DNA of 17,932 bases from Chloroflexota bacterium (GTDB lineage: Bacteria; Chloroflexota; Anaerolineae; Aggregatilineales; UBA2796). Of this stretch, positions 5,917 through 13,445 are shown in pieces. Each line of letters starts with the position of its first letter. Positions within the stretch are counted from its first letter, which is position 1. The position numbers were made by a program, and so were the translations under genes. The notes beneath the pieces are model-generated. The model was not told where the DNA came from. It saw only the letters and a list, made by a program, of their open reading frames with translations, and ran no database searches. The DNA lies in assembly GCA_003695215.1 (NCBI GenBank), contig RFIM01000120.1:1-17932 (forward strand), read 5' to 3'.

Positions 5917-8586
5917 TCAGCAGAACGGCCAGCATGCAGGCAAAGGTGTATCGGTAGGCCGTGGCGTGGGCGTCGGCGTCCGCGTTGAAGTGCTTGTTGC
6001 AGGTTGTGTGACAGTTGGCGTCGGCGTCGGTGATGGTGATGGCGTGTTTGACGGCGTGCGCGTTGGCGTCCTAGTCGGCGTGTTTGACGGTGTGAACGTC
6101 TGTGACGGTGTGAATGTCCATGACGGCGTGTTTGACGGCGTGCGCGTTGGCGTCCTAGTCGGCGTGTTTGACGGTGTGAACGTCCGTGACGGTGTGAACG
6201 TCTGTGACGGTGTGAACGTCTGTGACGGTGTGAACGTCTGTGACGGTGTGAACGTCCGTGACGGCGTGAACGTCCGTGACGGCGTGTTTGACGGCGTGCG
6301 CGTTGGCGTCCTAGTCGGCGTGTTTGACGGCGTGCGCGTTGGCGTCCTAGTCGGCGTGTTTGACGGTGTGAACGTTGATGACGGCGTGGGCGTCGGCGTA
6401 TGAGTAGCCGTCCCGATTGGCGTCGCCGCAGGCGGGATCGTGATCACGCAGCCGTTATCCAACAGGACCGAGGAGCCGTTGAAATCCGAGACAAACACGA
6501 GGCCTGGGAACTGCGATTGCAAGTTCTGATTGGTGCCGTCAAAGTCGGCCCAGATGGCATGTGAAGTGCCAGGATCAAAGGAAGGTGAGGTGCGCCATTC
6601 TGCATCCGTCGAACGGCCGATTGAAGGCGAGGCGATATCGCCGGGGTTTTTCTCCCACATGGTGACAGTATCTGTGGCGAAGGCGCTTGCGCCTTTGGCT
6701 GCCATGCGCGGCAAGGACATGCCGTTGAAATAGCGTTTCCAGTACAGATCGAAGCCGACAATAGAGACAGGACGGTTGTAGGCGAGGTCGTTATGAGTGA
6801 ACTGGAAGCGCACGACGCCGAAGGTCTGGAAGGTTTGGAAGGTGAACGAGTAGAGCGCACAGTTAGGCGCTGTAGTCGGCGTTGGGCTAGGCGGCGTTGG
6901 CGAAGGCACGTCAGGGAAGCCAACTTCGCAACGCTGACCGTTGCCATTGCCGTCTTCTGTCAAAGTGATGCGCAAATTGGCGAAGTCGAAGCGCGTGAAG
7001 ATGCTGTTTAAGTTCGCTGGCCCATTGACCATGCGCATCTGCCAAGTGCTGATAGCGCCTTGCCCTGGAATAGCGCGATGCGTCCAATTCGGCGGCGAGC
7101 CGTTGCTCCAGACGGTACGGCTACGGTCAATGATCTCGCCTGAGCGCACAGGCGGATTGACAGTATCGTGATACCAGATGCGCGTCGCCCTACCGACGAT
7201 GCTCACTTCGCTCGGATAGAGATTCGGATAGAGCGGCGTGTCTGTCCAGGCAACGCGAATAGCTTCCACGAACATCGGGCCAGGATTATCATTTTGGATA
7301 TCCACGCGCACGTAGCTGCCTTCAAGGCGTAGGTCGCCAACTACACGGATGTTAGCACAGCTTGGCGTCGCCGTAGGCGTGAGCGTCATGCTCGGCGTAG
7401 CTGTGGGCGTACGAGTCGGCGTGCGCGTGCGCGTTGCTGTATTAGTTGGCGTGAAGGTAGCGCCGCCTGGCAGCGTCGGCAAGGGCGTGAAGGTCGGGCC
7501 GCCGCTGGCGGGCAGTTCTAGCACGCGCGCCGAACGGAAGACTTCGTTGATCATGGTACGGCGCGCTTCCAGGCGGATGTAGCCTTGCTCACTCTGAATG
7601 AGCGGCAAAGGCGTGATGAGCGGGTGATTGAAATAGACCACGACTTCAACAAAATCGCCCGGGCCACCTGGATCGAATTGGTTGATGCCTTGGCGCAGGC
7701 TGAGATTGCTGCCGTAGTCGTTCAAGGCATTCATGTCCGTTGTGCCATCAGGGCGGATGATCTCTTCAACCGTGCACAGCCGAATGCCTTCAGCTTGATA
7801 ACCGTAGGTGGCTTTGTTGGCAGCAGTCGTCACATGAGTGCGCTCGTTCCTATAACGCGGCTGAGAAGAACTTTGGGCGCCATTGCCGATAGCAGGGCGC
7901 GAGCTGCACACAAAGACGTGGAACCAACCGCGTTGGGTCGAGGCATCACCGCCTGGCTCAGTGTTGATGCCCGTGCCTGGGATGCGGTACCACGGCGCCA
8001 GAGCCAAGCCGCCAGCAGCCACGCGCGCCGCATTAGTCATTGAGACCAAGCGCAGCACATCTTGGCGCAGCCAGCGATGCTCATCAATAGTTGGATCGCA
8101 GTCAATGCCATTGTAGCGAGAGGCAAAGAAAGACTCGTCGTCCATCCTACTCATGCCCACAGGGAATGGACGCGCGAATTGATCGAAGTAGAAGCGGTCG
8201 CCATTGACGTTGCTACCATTCGAGTTGAAATTCCCACGGCGATCGCCAACAAGGCATGGCACGCCATCGCCGCTGGCGCCTGTGCCGCCCGTGCCATCAG
8301 CCCAAGGCGCTGGCACATCGCTCGGCAAGTGCGGCGTCCAGGGGTTATCAATGTTGTTGAAGATGAGCTGATCATAGCGGCCTGTGACGCCATAGCGCGC
8401 CGCAGCACGCGCAGCGTTCTGGATGGTCAGCCATGCCTGGAAGATGCGCCCGAATTCGATGATGCCGAATATCAGCATCAGTAAGATGGGCAAAGTTAGC
8501 CCGAATTCAACTAAGGTTTGCCCTTTGCGGCGGGCGCGCTGGGCCGCAAAAGGCGGTGCATTAGAGCGACGGCGAAGCGTGAACAT
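5917..8586 (-). CDS. TadE-like pseudopilin with Thr/Pro stalks and duplicated Cys-bounded domains
   Basis: The preferred start is ATG at 8586, 10 nt after GGAGGA, giving 889 residues; a TTG at 8604 lies only 2 nt past the previous stop. The N-terminus is a TadE-type pseudopilin signal: basic residues, Gly22, then QTLVEFGLTLP with Glu at +5 after the predicted prepilin-peptidase cut, and one membrane helix (about 26-50). A 310-residue extracellular region with no recognised domain follows. Next come a Thr/Pro stalk (360-408), a beta-rich domain (410-557), a short stalk (560-573), a second similar domain (575-716) and a long stalk (720-878) of TPTRTPTRTPSN and TFTPSQ units. The end is CWPFC, perhaps a disulfide cap. 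TadE proteins are minor components of Flp/Tad pili; normal members are about 150-200 residues, so this is greatly enlarged. A surface-displayed adhesin or tip role is inference. It is last in the operon. Confidence 0.82.
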   Translation of the reverse strand: MFTLRRRSNAPPFAAQRARRKGQTLVEFGLTLPILLMLIFGIIEFGRIFQAWLTIQNAARAAARYGVTGRYDQLIFNNIDNPWTPHLPSDVPAPWADGTGGTGASGDGVPCLVGDRRGNFNSNGSNVNGDRFYFDQFARPFPVGMSRMDDESFFASRYNGIDCDPTIDEHRWLRQDVLRLVSMTNAARVAAGGLALAPWYRIPGTGINTEPGGDASTQRGWFHVFVCSSRPAIGNGAQSSSQPRYRNERTHVTTAANKATYGYQAEGIRLCTVEEIIRPDGTTDMNALNDYGSNLSLRQGINQFDPGGPGDFVEVVVYFNHPLITPLPLIQSEQGYIRLEARRTMINEVFRSARVLELPASGGPTFTPLPTLPGGATFTPTNTATRTRTPTRTPTATPSMTLTPTATPSCANIRVVGDLRLEGSYVRVDIQNDNPGPMFVEAIRVAWTDTPLYPNLYPSEVSIVGRATRIWYHDTVNPPVRSGEIIDRSRTVWSNGSPPNWTHRAIPGQGAISTWQMRMVNGPANLNSIFTRFDFANLRITLTEDGNGNGQRCEVGFPDVPSPTPPSPTPTTAPNCALYSFTFQTFQTFGVVRFQFTHNDLAYNRPVSIVGFDLYWKRYFNGMSLPRMAAKGASAFATDTVTMWEKNPGDIASPSIGRSTDAEWRTSPSFDPGTSHAIWADFDGTNQNLQSQFPGLVFVSDFNGSSVLLDNGCVITIPPAATPIGTATHTPTPTPSSTFTPSNTPTRTPTRTPSNTPTRTPTRTPSNTPSRTFTPSRTFTPSQTFTPSQTFTPSQTFTPSRTFTPSNTPTRTPTRTPSNTPSWTFTPSQTFTPSNTPTRTPTRTPSNTPSPSPTPTPTVTQPATSTSTRTPTPTPRPTDTPLPACWPFC
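5960..6400 (-). repeat. Coding Thr/Pro repeat array (18-nt and 36-nt units)
   Basis: The 3' end of the stalked TadE gene is built from in-frame 18-nt units encoding TFTPSQ/R and 36-nt units encoding TPTRTPTRTPSN. Copies at 6041-6100 and 6125-6184 are identical over 60 nt; copies starting at 6281 and 6317 match the same unit for about 50 and 59 nt. Copy starts are 84, 156 and 36 nt apart, all multiples of 12. Such identity points to recent expansion by slippage or recombination. The opposite strand is open throughout, an effect of composition. Confidence 0.9.
7345..7490 (-). repeat. First Thr/Pro-rich stalk of the TadE-like protein
   Basis: This encodes low-complexity TFTPLPTLP...TRTRTPTRTPTATP-type sequence between the TadE region and the first Cys-bounded domain. 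Unlike the 3' array, its DNA units have diverged, so it is probably older. Confidence 0.7.
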
Positions 8587-8606
8587 AGCCGCAGAGTCCT
8601 CCAAGG

Positions 8607-11309
8607 TTAACGTGAAAGCCGTGTGAACAAGCGCCCTGCGATCTCGGTGAAAGCGTCGTTGACAGCGCGGATATCTTTGGCGAACCAGAACTGACCGCAG
8701 CTAGTGCGCACTGCCTCTTCATAGGCGGCATCGCCTGGCAGGGCGCTGCGCAAGCGCGGATGGGTGTAATCATAGTAGGAGCAAGGGTCCGGCGGGCGCG
8801 TTGGATCGACTATAGTAACGCCATCGCGCACCACGCGGTAGGCTGGATGGCCGGGCGGCGGGAAGTATCCATCGCCCATCAGGTTGCGCATCGCAATCAT
8901 CTGATCGAAGGTTGGGCGCGTCGCGCGATACCAGGCTTGCAAGTGATTATCGATGATGCCGTTATCACCGGCATCGGCCATATAGCGCAGCATTTTAACG
9001 CCGAGAATGTTATGCGCAGTATTGGTCAAGCGCCCTTGCGCATCGCGCTGTGCGAAGAAGATGGTGAACATTGAGATGAAGTTGCCGCGCATTCGGTCGC
9101 TGAAATCGATCAAGCCTGCGAAGTCAGCTTGATCGCGGGCATAGTCGTCAGGGTCATAGCGCTCATCGCAGCGGCCGCTATCCAAGTTCAGGCGCCCATA
9201 TTCATCCATGCAGAAATGACGCGTATCGGGATCGCCATCAACGCATTCGGGCAGGGCAGGCTCGCCTAGCCAAGGATAGGGCAGCCCAGTGGCAGGATTC
9301 AGCAGGCTGTTCCACCAGAACGGCCGCGTATCGTTGGCTGTACATTGAGGGAGAATAGGGCCTGCCCAGCCTTCATCATTGATCTGATTGCAGAAGGTAT
9401 ACCATGGGCAGAAGCCAAAGCTAGGGCGGTACTGACCGTCATCATATTGCCAATTGCCCCAGGGCAATGTCTCTGGGCCTCCTGGCGGCGGCCAGCCGTT
9501 CTCGGGCACGCAATACTGCGGCTCGCGCCCGAACTTGAGATCGAAGCCGCCGCCTGGTAGGTCGATGATCATCTCAGGCAGCAGATCGCTGCGCGTCAGC
9601 CGACCTGAGCGGATGTCGTTGAGCACTTGGCGGCAATTATCTACTACGCCATCGCCGTTGAAGTCCTGTTCGCAGCGGCAATAGCGCACAATCTCGTCAG
9701 GCGAGGGATTGCTCGGCCTCCATGTGCCAGGGCCAGCTACACCTGAGCCTGCTGGGATCGACAGCCAGTTTTGAACTGAACTGATAGCGCCCGTCCCGGA
9801 AGCCTGACCACTGCCCAAGAAGAAGCGATAGTCTGGTGTTCGGTTTGGGTAGCCATCGCTGAGCAGGACAATGACCCAGACGGCTTCGCGGCGGATGTAA
9901 TCAGGGCGTGTGATGGTCGCGCGCGCTTTGAAGATGCCGCCGCCCATGTCGGTATCTCGGCACTGTGAAGCGACCCAATAGTTGCGCACGCGCCGAACGT
10001 TCACGTAGTCAGGCGGCACTACGTATGGCAAAGGATAGCACTCTGCCAGGCTTTGCCGCCCTGTCTGGTTAACTACAATGCCGACGCGCTCGTTCAAGGT
10101 CAGCACAGCGGTCAGCTTATCGGTCATGAAGGGCGGCGCGCTTTCATCGCCCGAGGGCGTGATGACGCGCGCTTGATTATCGAAGGTGACCAGCGTCAAG
10201 CGGTCGCCGCGCACGAAATCAAGGCGCTTGATGAAGCGTCGAGCAGCATCGCGCACTTGCTTGAAGGGCTGGCAAATCAAATCGCTGAAGTTGCCATCGG
10301 GCAAGCCGCTCAGAACGCGCGAAGCAGCAGCGCCCCTAGGATTAATGCCGTTGGTCATGATCTTCGCCTGCAGCAGGCTCGGATCATCGTAGATGTACCA
10401 ATTCATGCGGTCAAAATTGCCTGAGGCAGGCGGCTCTAGCTGCGTAGTCGGATCGTTGCAGCAAGCGCCCCAGGCATAGTTAGAGGCATAATTGGCTTCA
10501 TACCAAATATAATTTGGATCGATATACCAACACTCACGGCGTATGGCAGGCAAGCCACTCGTGTCTAGACCGTTGTTGGGATCATCTGGGCGCGGGTCTG
10601 TCGGATCGCCTGGCGTTCTATACGGGTAGGGCCGCAAGCCCAGCTCTTCGACGAAGGGTCGGAAGGCGCGCAGTTCTTCGCGGTTCGACGGACGTGCGTC
10701 GACGTTGTTTGCGGATACTGGATAGCTGGCTTGCGTGAAGTAAGTCTCAGATGCCATCGAGCTTGAGGTATCGATGACCAGCGCCACGTCCAGCACAGCT
10801 GTCTGCGAGACCGAACTTGCCTCGAGGATGACTTCTGGGCCCCAGATGAACGAGAGGAAGGTTGTTGGCGAGCGCATCTGCGCTGTGACGCGTACCAATT
10901 TCTGTGGATCAGGTCGGCACAGCTCAGAAGGCGGCACGCTGTTCAAGAGGGCCTGCAGCGGATCGGTAGTGCCAGGATTCCTGCGCACATAATCAGCCAT
11001 CTCCGTCTCACAGGTATCTACGAAGACACTCGATACCTCGATATTGCCTTGCAGGCGGATGAACTGTTGCGCGGCAGCCACGAGCGTGCGGTAGTCCGTG
11101 CCTTCGCGGATTTGCCCTGCTGCAGCAATAGCCGCCGCGTCTACCGCGCGCATCAACGTGCTGTAGCGCACCAACATCAAGCCGACGTCCATGGCGATGC
11201 CCACAAAGGCGATCAAGCCGACGAAGGCAAAGGCGACGATCAGAAGTGATTGCCCGTTGCGGCTACGCCGATTCAGCAGGCGTACGAACTGGTTGAAAGA
11301 TGACCGCAT
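8607..11309 (-). CDS. TadG-like pilus-assembly protein with an interrupted von Willebrand A domain
   Basis: ATG at 11309 is chosen because AAAGGAG lies 9 nt upstream; the ATG at 11318 directly abuts that ribosome site. The product has 900 residues. One membrane helix (about 20-47) follows RNGQSLLIVAFAF and resembles the TadE/TadG helper segment, but without Glu at +5. The vWA core then appears in pieces: ALVIDTSSSM (176-185) with the MIDAS DxSxS, DRLTLVTFD (369-377), DTDMGGG (452-458), VWVIVLLSDGYPN (477-489) with the second MIDAS Asp, and FISMFTIFF (744-752). It closes with the C-terminal helix NDAFTEIAGRLF. Two long insertions, Cys-, Trp- and Tyr-rich, separate these strands. DFNGDGVVD (549-557) resembles a dockerin/EF-hand calcium loop. 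TadG helps Flp pilus assembly or surface anchoring; the protein is probably extracellular. It lies 18 nt downstream of the first TadE gene and 20 nt upstream of the second. Confidence 0.85.
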   Translation of the reverse strand: MRSSFNQFVRLLNRRSRNGQSLLIVAFAFVGLIAFVGIAMDVGLMLVRYSTLMRAVDAAAIAAAGQIREGTDYRTLVAAAQQFIRLQGNIEVSSVFVDTCETEMADYVRRNPGTTDPLQALLNSVPPSELCRPDPQKLVRVTAQMRSPTTFLSFIWGPEVILEASSVSQTAVLDVALVIDTSSSMASETYFTQASYPVSANNVDARPSNREELRAFRPFVEELGLRPYPYRTPGDPTDPRPDDPNNGLDTSGLPAIRRECWYIDPNYIWYEANYASNYAWGACCNDPTTQLEPPASGNFDRMNWYIYDDPSLLQAKIMTNGINPRGAAASRVLSGLPDGNFSDLICQPFKQVRDAARRFIKRLDFVRGDRLTLVTFDNQARVITPSGDESAPPFMTDKLTAVLTLNERVGIVVNQTGRQSLAECYPLPYVVPPDYVNVRRVRNYWVASQCRDTDMGGGIFKARATITRPDYIRREAVWVIVLLSDGYPNRTPDYRFFLGSGQASGTGAISSVQNWLSIPAGSGVAGPGTWRPSNPSPDEIVRYCRCEQDFNGDGVVDNCRQVLNDIRSGRLTRSDLLPEMIIDLPGGGFDLKFGREPQYCVPENGWPPPGGPETLPWGNWQYDDGQYRPSFGFCPWYTFCNQINDEGWAGPILPQCTANDTRPFWWNSLLNPATGLPYPWLGEPALPECVDGDPDTRHFCMDEYGRLNLDSGRCDERYDPDDYARDQADFAGLIDFSDRMRGNFISMFTIFFAQRDAQGRLTNTAHNILGVKMLRYMADAGDNGIIDNHLQAWYRATRPTFDQMIAMRNLMGDGYFPPPGHPAYRVVRDGVTIVDPTRPPDPCSYYDYTHPRLRSALPGDAAYEEAVRTSCGQFWFAKDIRAVNDAFTEIAGRLFTRLSR

Positions 11310-11327
11310 TGAGTCCATCTCCTTTCA

Positions 11328-12521
11328 CTACTCTTCGGGCGTGGCGGTTGCTTGCGCGCCAGGCGCAGGGAAGAAGCCAAAGACGTGGAAGACAGGGTCA
11401 TTGGCGAGCGTGCCATCAGCGCCTGCGAAGAATCCGCCGCCGAATAGCACGGCGAGAGGCTGGAAGAAGCGCGGATGGTACTGCCAGAACATCTCCACCA
11501 AGACCAAGCCACCATTGGGACGGTAATACTCCAAGCCCTGAGTCGAGAGTGTGGCATTCAAGCGCGCCTCGACATCCTGCACAGTGAAGCGCGAGCCAAG
11601 GCAGTAGTCGCTCGGATCGCTGTTGTTGAAAGTGCCTATGGCATTGCCTGTGAACACAAAACCGCGGATGCCTTGCGAGGCAGTCACGATATTCTCGCGT
11701 GGATCGTCATAGCGCGGATCGCTCATGCCGATGCCGTAGCCTAGCTCGTCAATGTCAGCAGGGCGGCCGCGCGTCCAAGCAGTGTAGAGATCGGGCGTTT
11801 TGTAGTCGAATGGATCGCGCTCATCGCCTGCGCCATCTGCCGTTCGGCAATAGCGATTCTCGCGCGGGTAGCGCCCTGTGATGCGCACATACAAACGATT
11901 GCTCGGCACAGTTGGGCCTACCGCAGCCCCTGCCACTGAGCCTTTGAAAGGCTGCGTGAAATCCATCATTGTGTAGGAAAAGGCAGAGACGACGATGTCA
12001 TTTCGGGTGAATTCGGCGCTTCGGTCAGGTATTGGCGGCGTTTGCCCATCTTCGCTCCACGGGCGCGGATCTTCGAATTCCATTGGATACATGCTCAGGA
12101 TGATCTGGCAGACGATGCCATCGAAGAAGCCGTAAGGGCCCTCGGGCCCAATGCGGTAGCCATAGCGGCTGGCTTCGGGCCCGCGTGGCACGCGCCGATT
12201 TTGATTCAGATTATCGCCCAAATTGTAAAGATGGCTGATGCCGTCAGAAGGCGAATAAGTGTCGCAATCAAGCCGATTGTAGTTGCGCGTGTCGTTCTCA
12301 TCCCAAAAGATAGGGCTCAAGTTGGCACCACGCCGCCCTGCCTCACGCACAAGGTCGAGCATGGTCAGGTAATAGTTCATGGCAAAGCCCAGCTCCATCA
12401 AGCCCAGCACCATCAGAATCAGAATTGGGAAGGTGAGCGCCGATTCTACGATGCTCTGCCCTTTGGCTGCGCGTGGCTTGCCATCTAGAACATCTATCAG
12501 CTGCCGCAACGTCTTTCGCAT
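11328..12521 (-). CDS. TadE-like pseudopilin, first gene of the Tad-like operon
   Basis: The product has 397 residues from ATG at 12521, which sits 6 nt after GAGGG; the ATG at 12527 abuts that site and is less likely. The N-terminus AAKGQSIVESALTFPILILMVLG fits a TadE pseudopilin: predicted prepilin-peptidase cut after Gly21, Glu at +5 (residue 26), then a hydrophobic helix to about 50. The remainder is a soluble, aromatic- and Asn/Asp-rich region with several cysteines and no recognised fold, ending in a short ATATPEE tail. TadE proteins are minor pilins processed by a TadV-type peptidase and needed for Flp pilus biogenesis. The protein is about twice the usual length. No TadA ATPase, RcpA secretin or TadB/C platform gene is in the window. 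It heads an operon with the TadG-like and stalked TadE genes. Confidence 0.82.
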   Translation of the reverse strand: MRKTLRQLIDVLDGKPRAAKGQSIVESALTFPILILMVLGLMELGFAMNYYLTMLDLVREAGRRGANLSPIFWDENDTRNYNRLDCDTYSPSDGISHLYNLGDNLNQNRRVPRGPEASRYGYRIGPEGPYGFFDGIVCQIILSMYPMEFEDPRPWSEDGQTPPIPDRSAEFTRNDIVVSAFSYTMMDFTQPFKGSVAGAAVGPTVPSNRLYVRITGRYPRENRYCRTADGAGDERDPFDYKTPDLYTAWTRGRPADIDELGYGIGMSDPRYDDPRENIVTASQGIRGFVFTGNAIGTFNNSDPSDYCLGSRFTVQDVEARLNATLSTQGLEYYRPNGGLVLVEMFWQYHPRFFQPLAVLFGGGFFAGADGTLANDPVFHVFGFFPAPGAQATATPEE

Positions 12522-12608
12522 AAGCATCCCTCAAAAAGCTGTTCCCTCGCGATCTTCTGCCCATGCCTTATGCCGCGCCTGAGCGCTTGATGGCTTTCTA
12601 CTGCCAAC

Positions 12609-12618
12609 ATCATACCAC
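12609..12618 (-). promoter_or_regulatory. Candidate extended -10 promoter of the Tad-like operon
   Basis: On the minus strand TGGTATGAT fits the extended -10 pattern TGnTATnAT (TATGAT at 12614-12609). Transcription would begin near 12602, leaving a leader of about 80 nt before ATG 12521. No -35 consensus is seen, as is often true of extended -10 promoters. Confidence 0.4.
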
Positions 12619-12631
12619 AGGGCAAGTGAAG

Positions 12632-12652
12632 GACATTGTCGTAGAATGTCGT
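12632..12652. promoter_or_regulatory. Possible operator: ACGACA direct repeats with inverted repeat
   Basis: On the minus strand ACGACATTCT is followed immediately by ACGACAATGT, so ACGACA recurs after exactly 10 bp, one helical turn. The same stretch contains GACATT (12632-12637) and AATGTC (12645-12650) as an inverted repeat with a 7-nt spacer. It covers the -35 to -50 area of the predicted Tad-operon promoter, where activators or repressors often bind. Confidence 0.3.
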
Positions 12653-12744
12653 GAGTCTGTAAGGATTTGTAGCTTTCCCAATCATTCGTTTCAGGCGCGT
12701 TTGCAGCGCGCAAGGGTATAGTGAAGCAATCAGTCAAAATAAGG

Positions 12745-12754
12745 CGCTATAGCG
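12745..12754. promoter_or_regulatory. Palindrome next to the upp -35 box
   Basis: CGCTATAGCG is a perfect 10-bp palindrome that ends exactly where the -35 TTGACA begins. A wider inverted repeat, GGCGCT (12743-12748) with AGCGCC (12760-12765), encloses the -35. Both could be operator sites, but chance is possible in GCGC-rich DNA. Confidence 0.3.
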
Positions 12755-12783
12755 TTGACAGCGCCTGCTGTGCGGCGTACAAT
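12755..12783 (+). promoter_or_regulatory. Strong sigma-70-type promoter for upp
   Basis: A perfect TTGACA (12755-12760) lies 17 nt from TACAAT (12778-12783). Transcription should start near 12790, about 29 nt before the upp ATG. It probably also drives the two overlapping downstream genes. Confidence 0.8.
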
Positions 12784-12818
12784 TCTCAGGCGCTCACAAC
12801 AAGAGAGACTGCGCCGCT

Positions 12819-13445
12819 ATGCCAAATCTGCATGTGACCGATCATCCGCTCATTCAACACAAGCTCGCTATCTTGCGCGCTATCGAGACTGAGCCACAGA
12901 AGTTCCGCCAATTGGTGCGCGAACTGGCTGCGCTGTTGTGCTATGAAGCCTCAACTGACTTGCGCTTGCGCCCGCTGAGCGTACAAACGCCCATGGGCGT
13001 GGCCAGCGGCGCCCAACTTGCCGATTCGGTCGGCTTAGTGCCGATCCTGCGCGCGGGCCTGGGCATGGTCGAAGGCGTCTGGGAGCTGATTCCGAACGCA
13101 GAGGTCTGGCATTTGGGCATTTACCGCGATGAGAAGACCTTGCGCCCGGTGGAATATTACAACAAGCTGCCTGTAGAGCCGCGAGTGCAGGTTTGCTTCG
13201 TCCTCGATCCGATGTTGGCGACGGGTGGCTCTGCAGTGGCAGCGGTGAACGTGCTGAAGCGCTGGGGCGTGAGTCGGATCAAATTCATTGGCATCATCGG
13301 CGCACCTGAAGGCGTCAAGGCGCTCTCTGAAGCACACCCTGACGTGCCGATTCACCTTGCGGCGCTGGATGAGCGCCTGAACGAGATTGGCTTTATCGTG
13401 CCAGGCTTAGGCGATGCAGGCGACCGTCAATTTGGCACGAGTTAG
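12819..13445 (+). CDS. upp: Uracil phosphoribosyltransferase
   Basis: Upp makes UMP and pyrophosphate from uracil and PRPP in pyrimidine salvage, in the cytoplasm. The 208-residue length is standard. PILRAGLGMVEG (75-86) is a family signature, and the PRPP-binding loop VLDPMLATGGSA lies at 128-139. The uracil-binding C-terminus NEIGFIVPGLGDAGDRQFGT (188-207) is almost canonical. The ATG gives the normal N-terminus; only a purine-rich AAGAGAGA (12800-12807) serves as ribosome site. A strong promoter lies immediately upstream. The last 32 nt overlap the start of the next gene in another frame, so upp leads an operon with two membrane-protein genes that have no obvious link to pyrimidine salvage. 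Confidence 0.97.
   Translation: MPNLHVTDHPLIQHKLAILRAIETEPQKFRQLVRELAALLCYEASTDLRLRPLSVQTPMGVASGAQLADSVGLVPILRAGLGMVEGVWELIPNAEVWHLGIYRDEKTLRPVEYYNKLPVEPRVQVCFVLDPMLATGGSAVAAVNVLKRWGVSRIKFIGIIGAPEGVKALSEAHPDVPIHLAALDERLNEIGFIVPGLGDAGDRQFGTS

Larger units (their letters stand above)
12522..12818. other. Divergent control region between the Tad-like operon and upp
   Basis: This 297-nt gap contains no credible gene. It holds a candidate extended -10 for the Tad-like operon near 12609, the direct and inverted repeats at 12632-12652, and a strong upp promoter with an adjoining palindrome at 12745-12783. The part between 12655 and 12740 is comparatively AT-rich with nothing recognisable. Confidence 0.6.

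Noticed and set aside
5960..6400. Regular repeats that could suggest a CRISPR array
   Set aside because: Units are contiguous and in frame with the TadE-like protein, there are no unique spacers of constant length, and no cas gene is nearby.
5966..6403. A 145-codon open frame on the plus strand encoding DGVNV-type repeats
   Set aside because: It is the antisense of the Thr/Pro-coding repeats. Repetition without stops on one strand keeps the other open, and it has no plausible ribosome site or homology.
8587..8604. Upstream TTG start for the stalked TadE gene
   Set aside because: The TTG at 8604 lies within or before the GGAGGA ribosome site; the ATG at 8586 has ideal 10-nt spacing.
11310..11318. 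ATG at 11318 as the start of the TadG-like gene
   Set aside because: It directly touches the AAAGGAG site, leaving no spacer; ATG 11309 has a 9-nt spacer.
12042..12488. A 148-codon plus-strand frame opposite the first TadE-like gene
   Set aside because: It is antisense to a convincing pseudopilin N-terminus and has no recognisable protein features.
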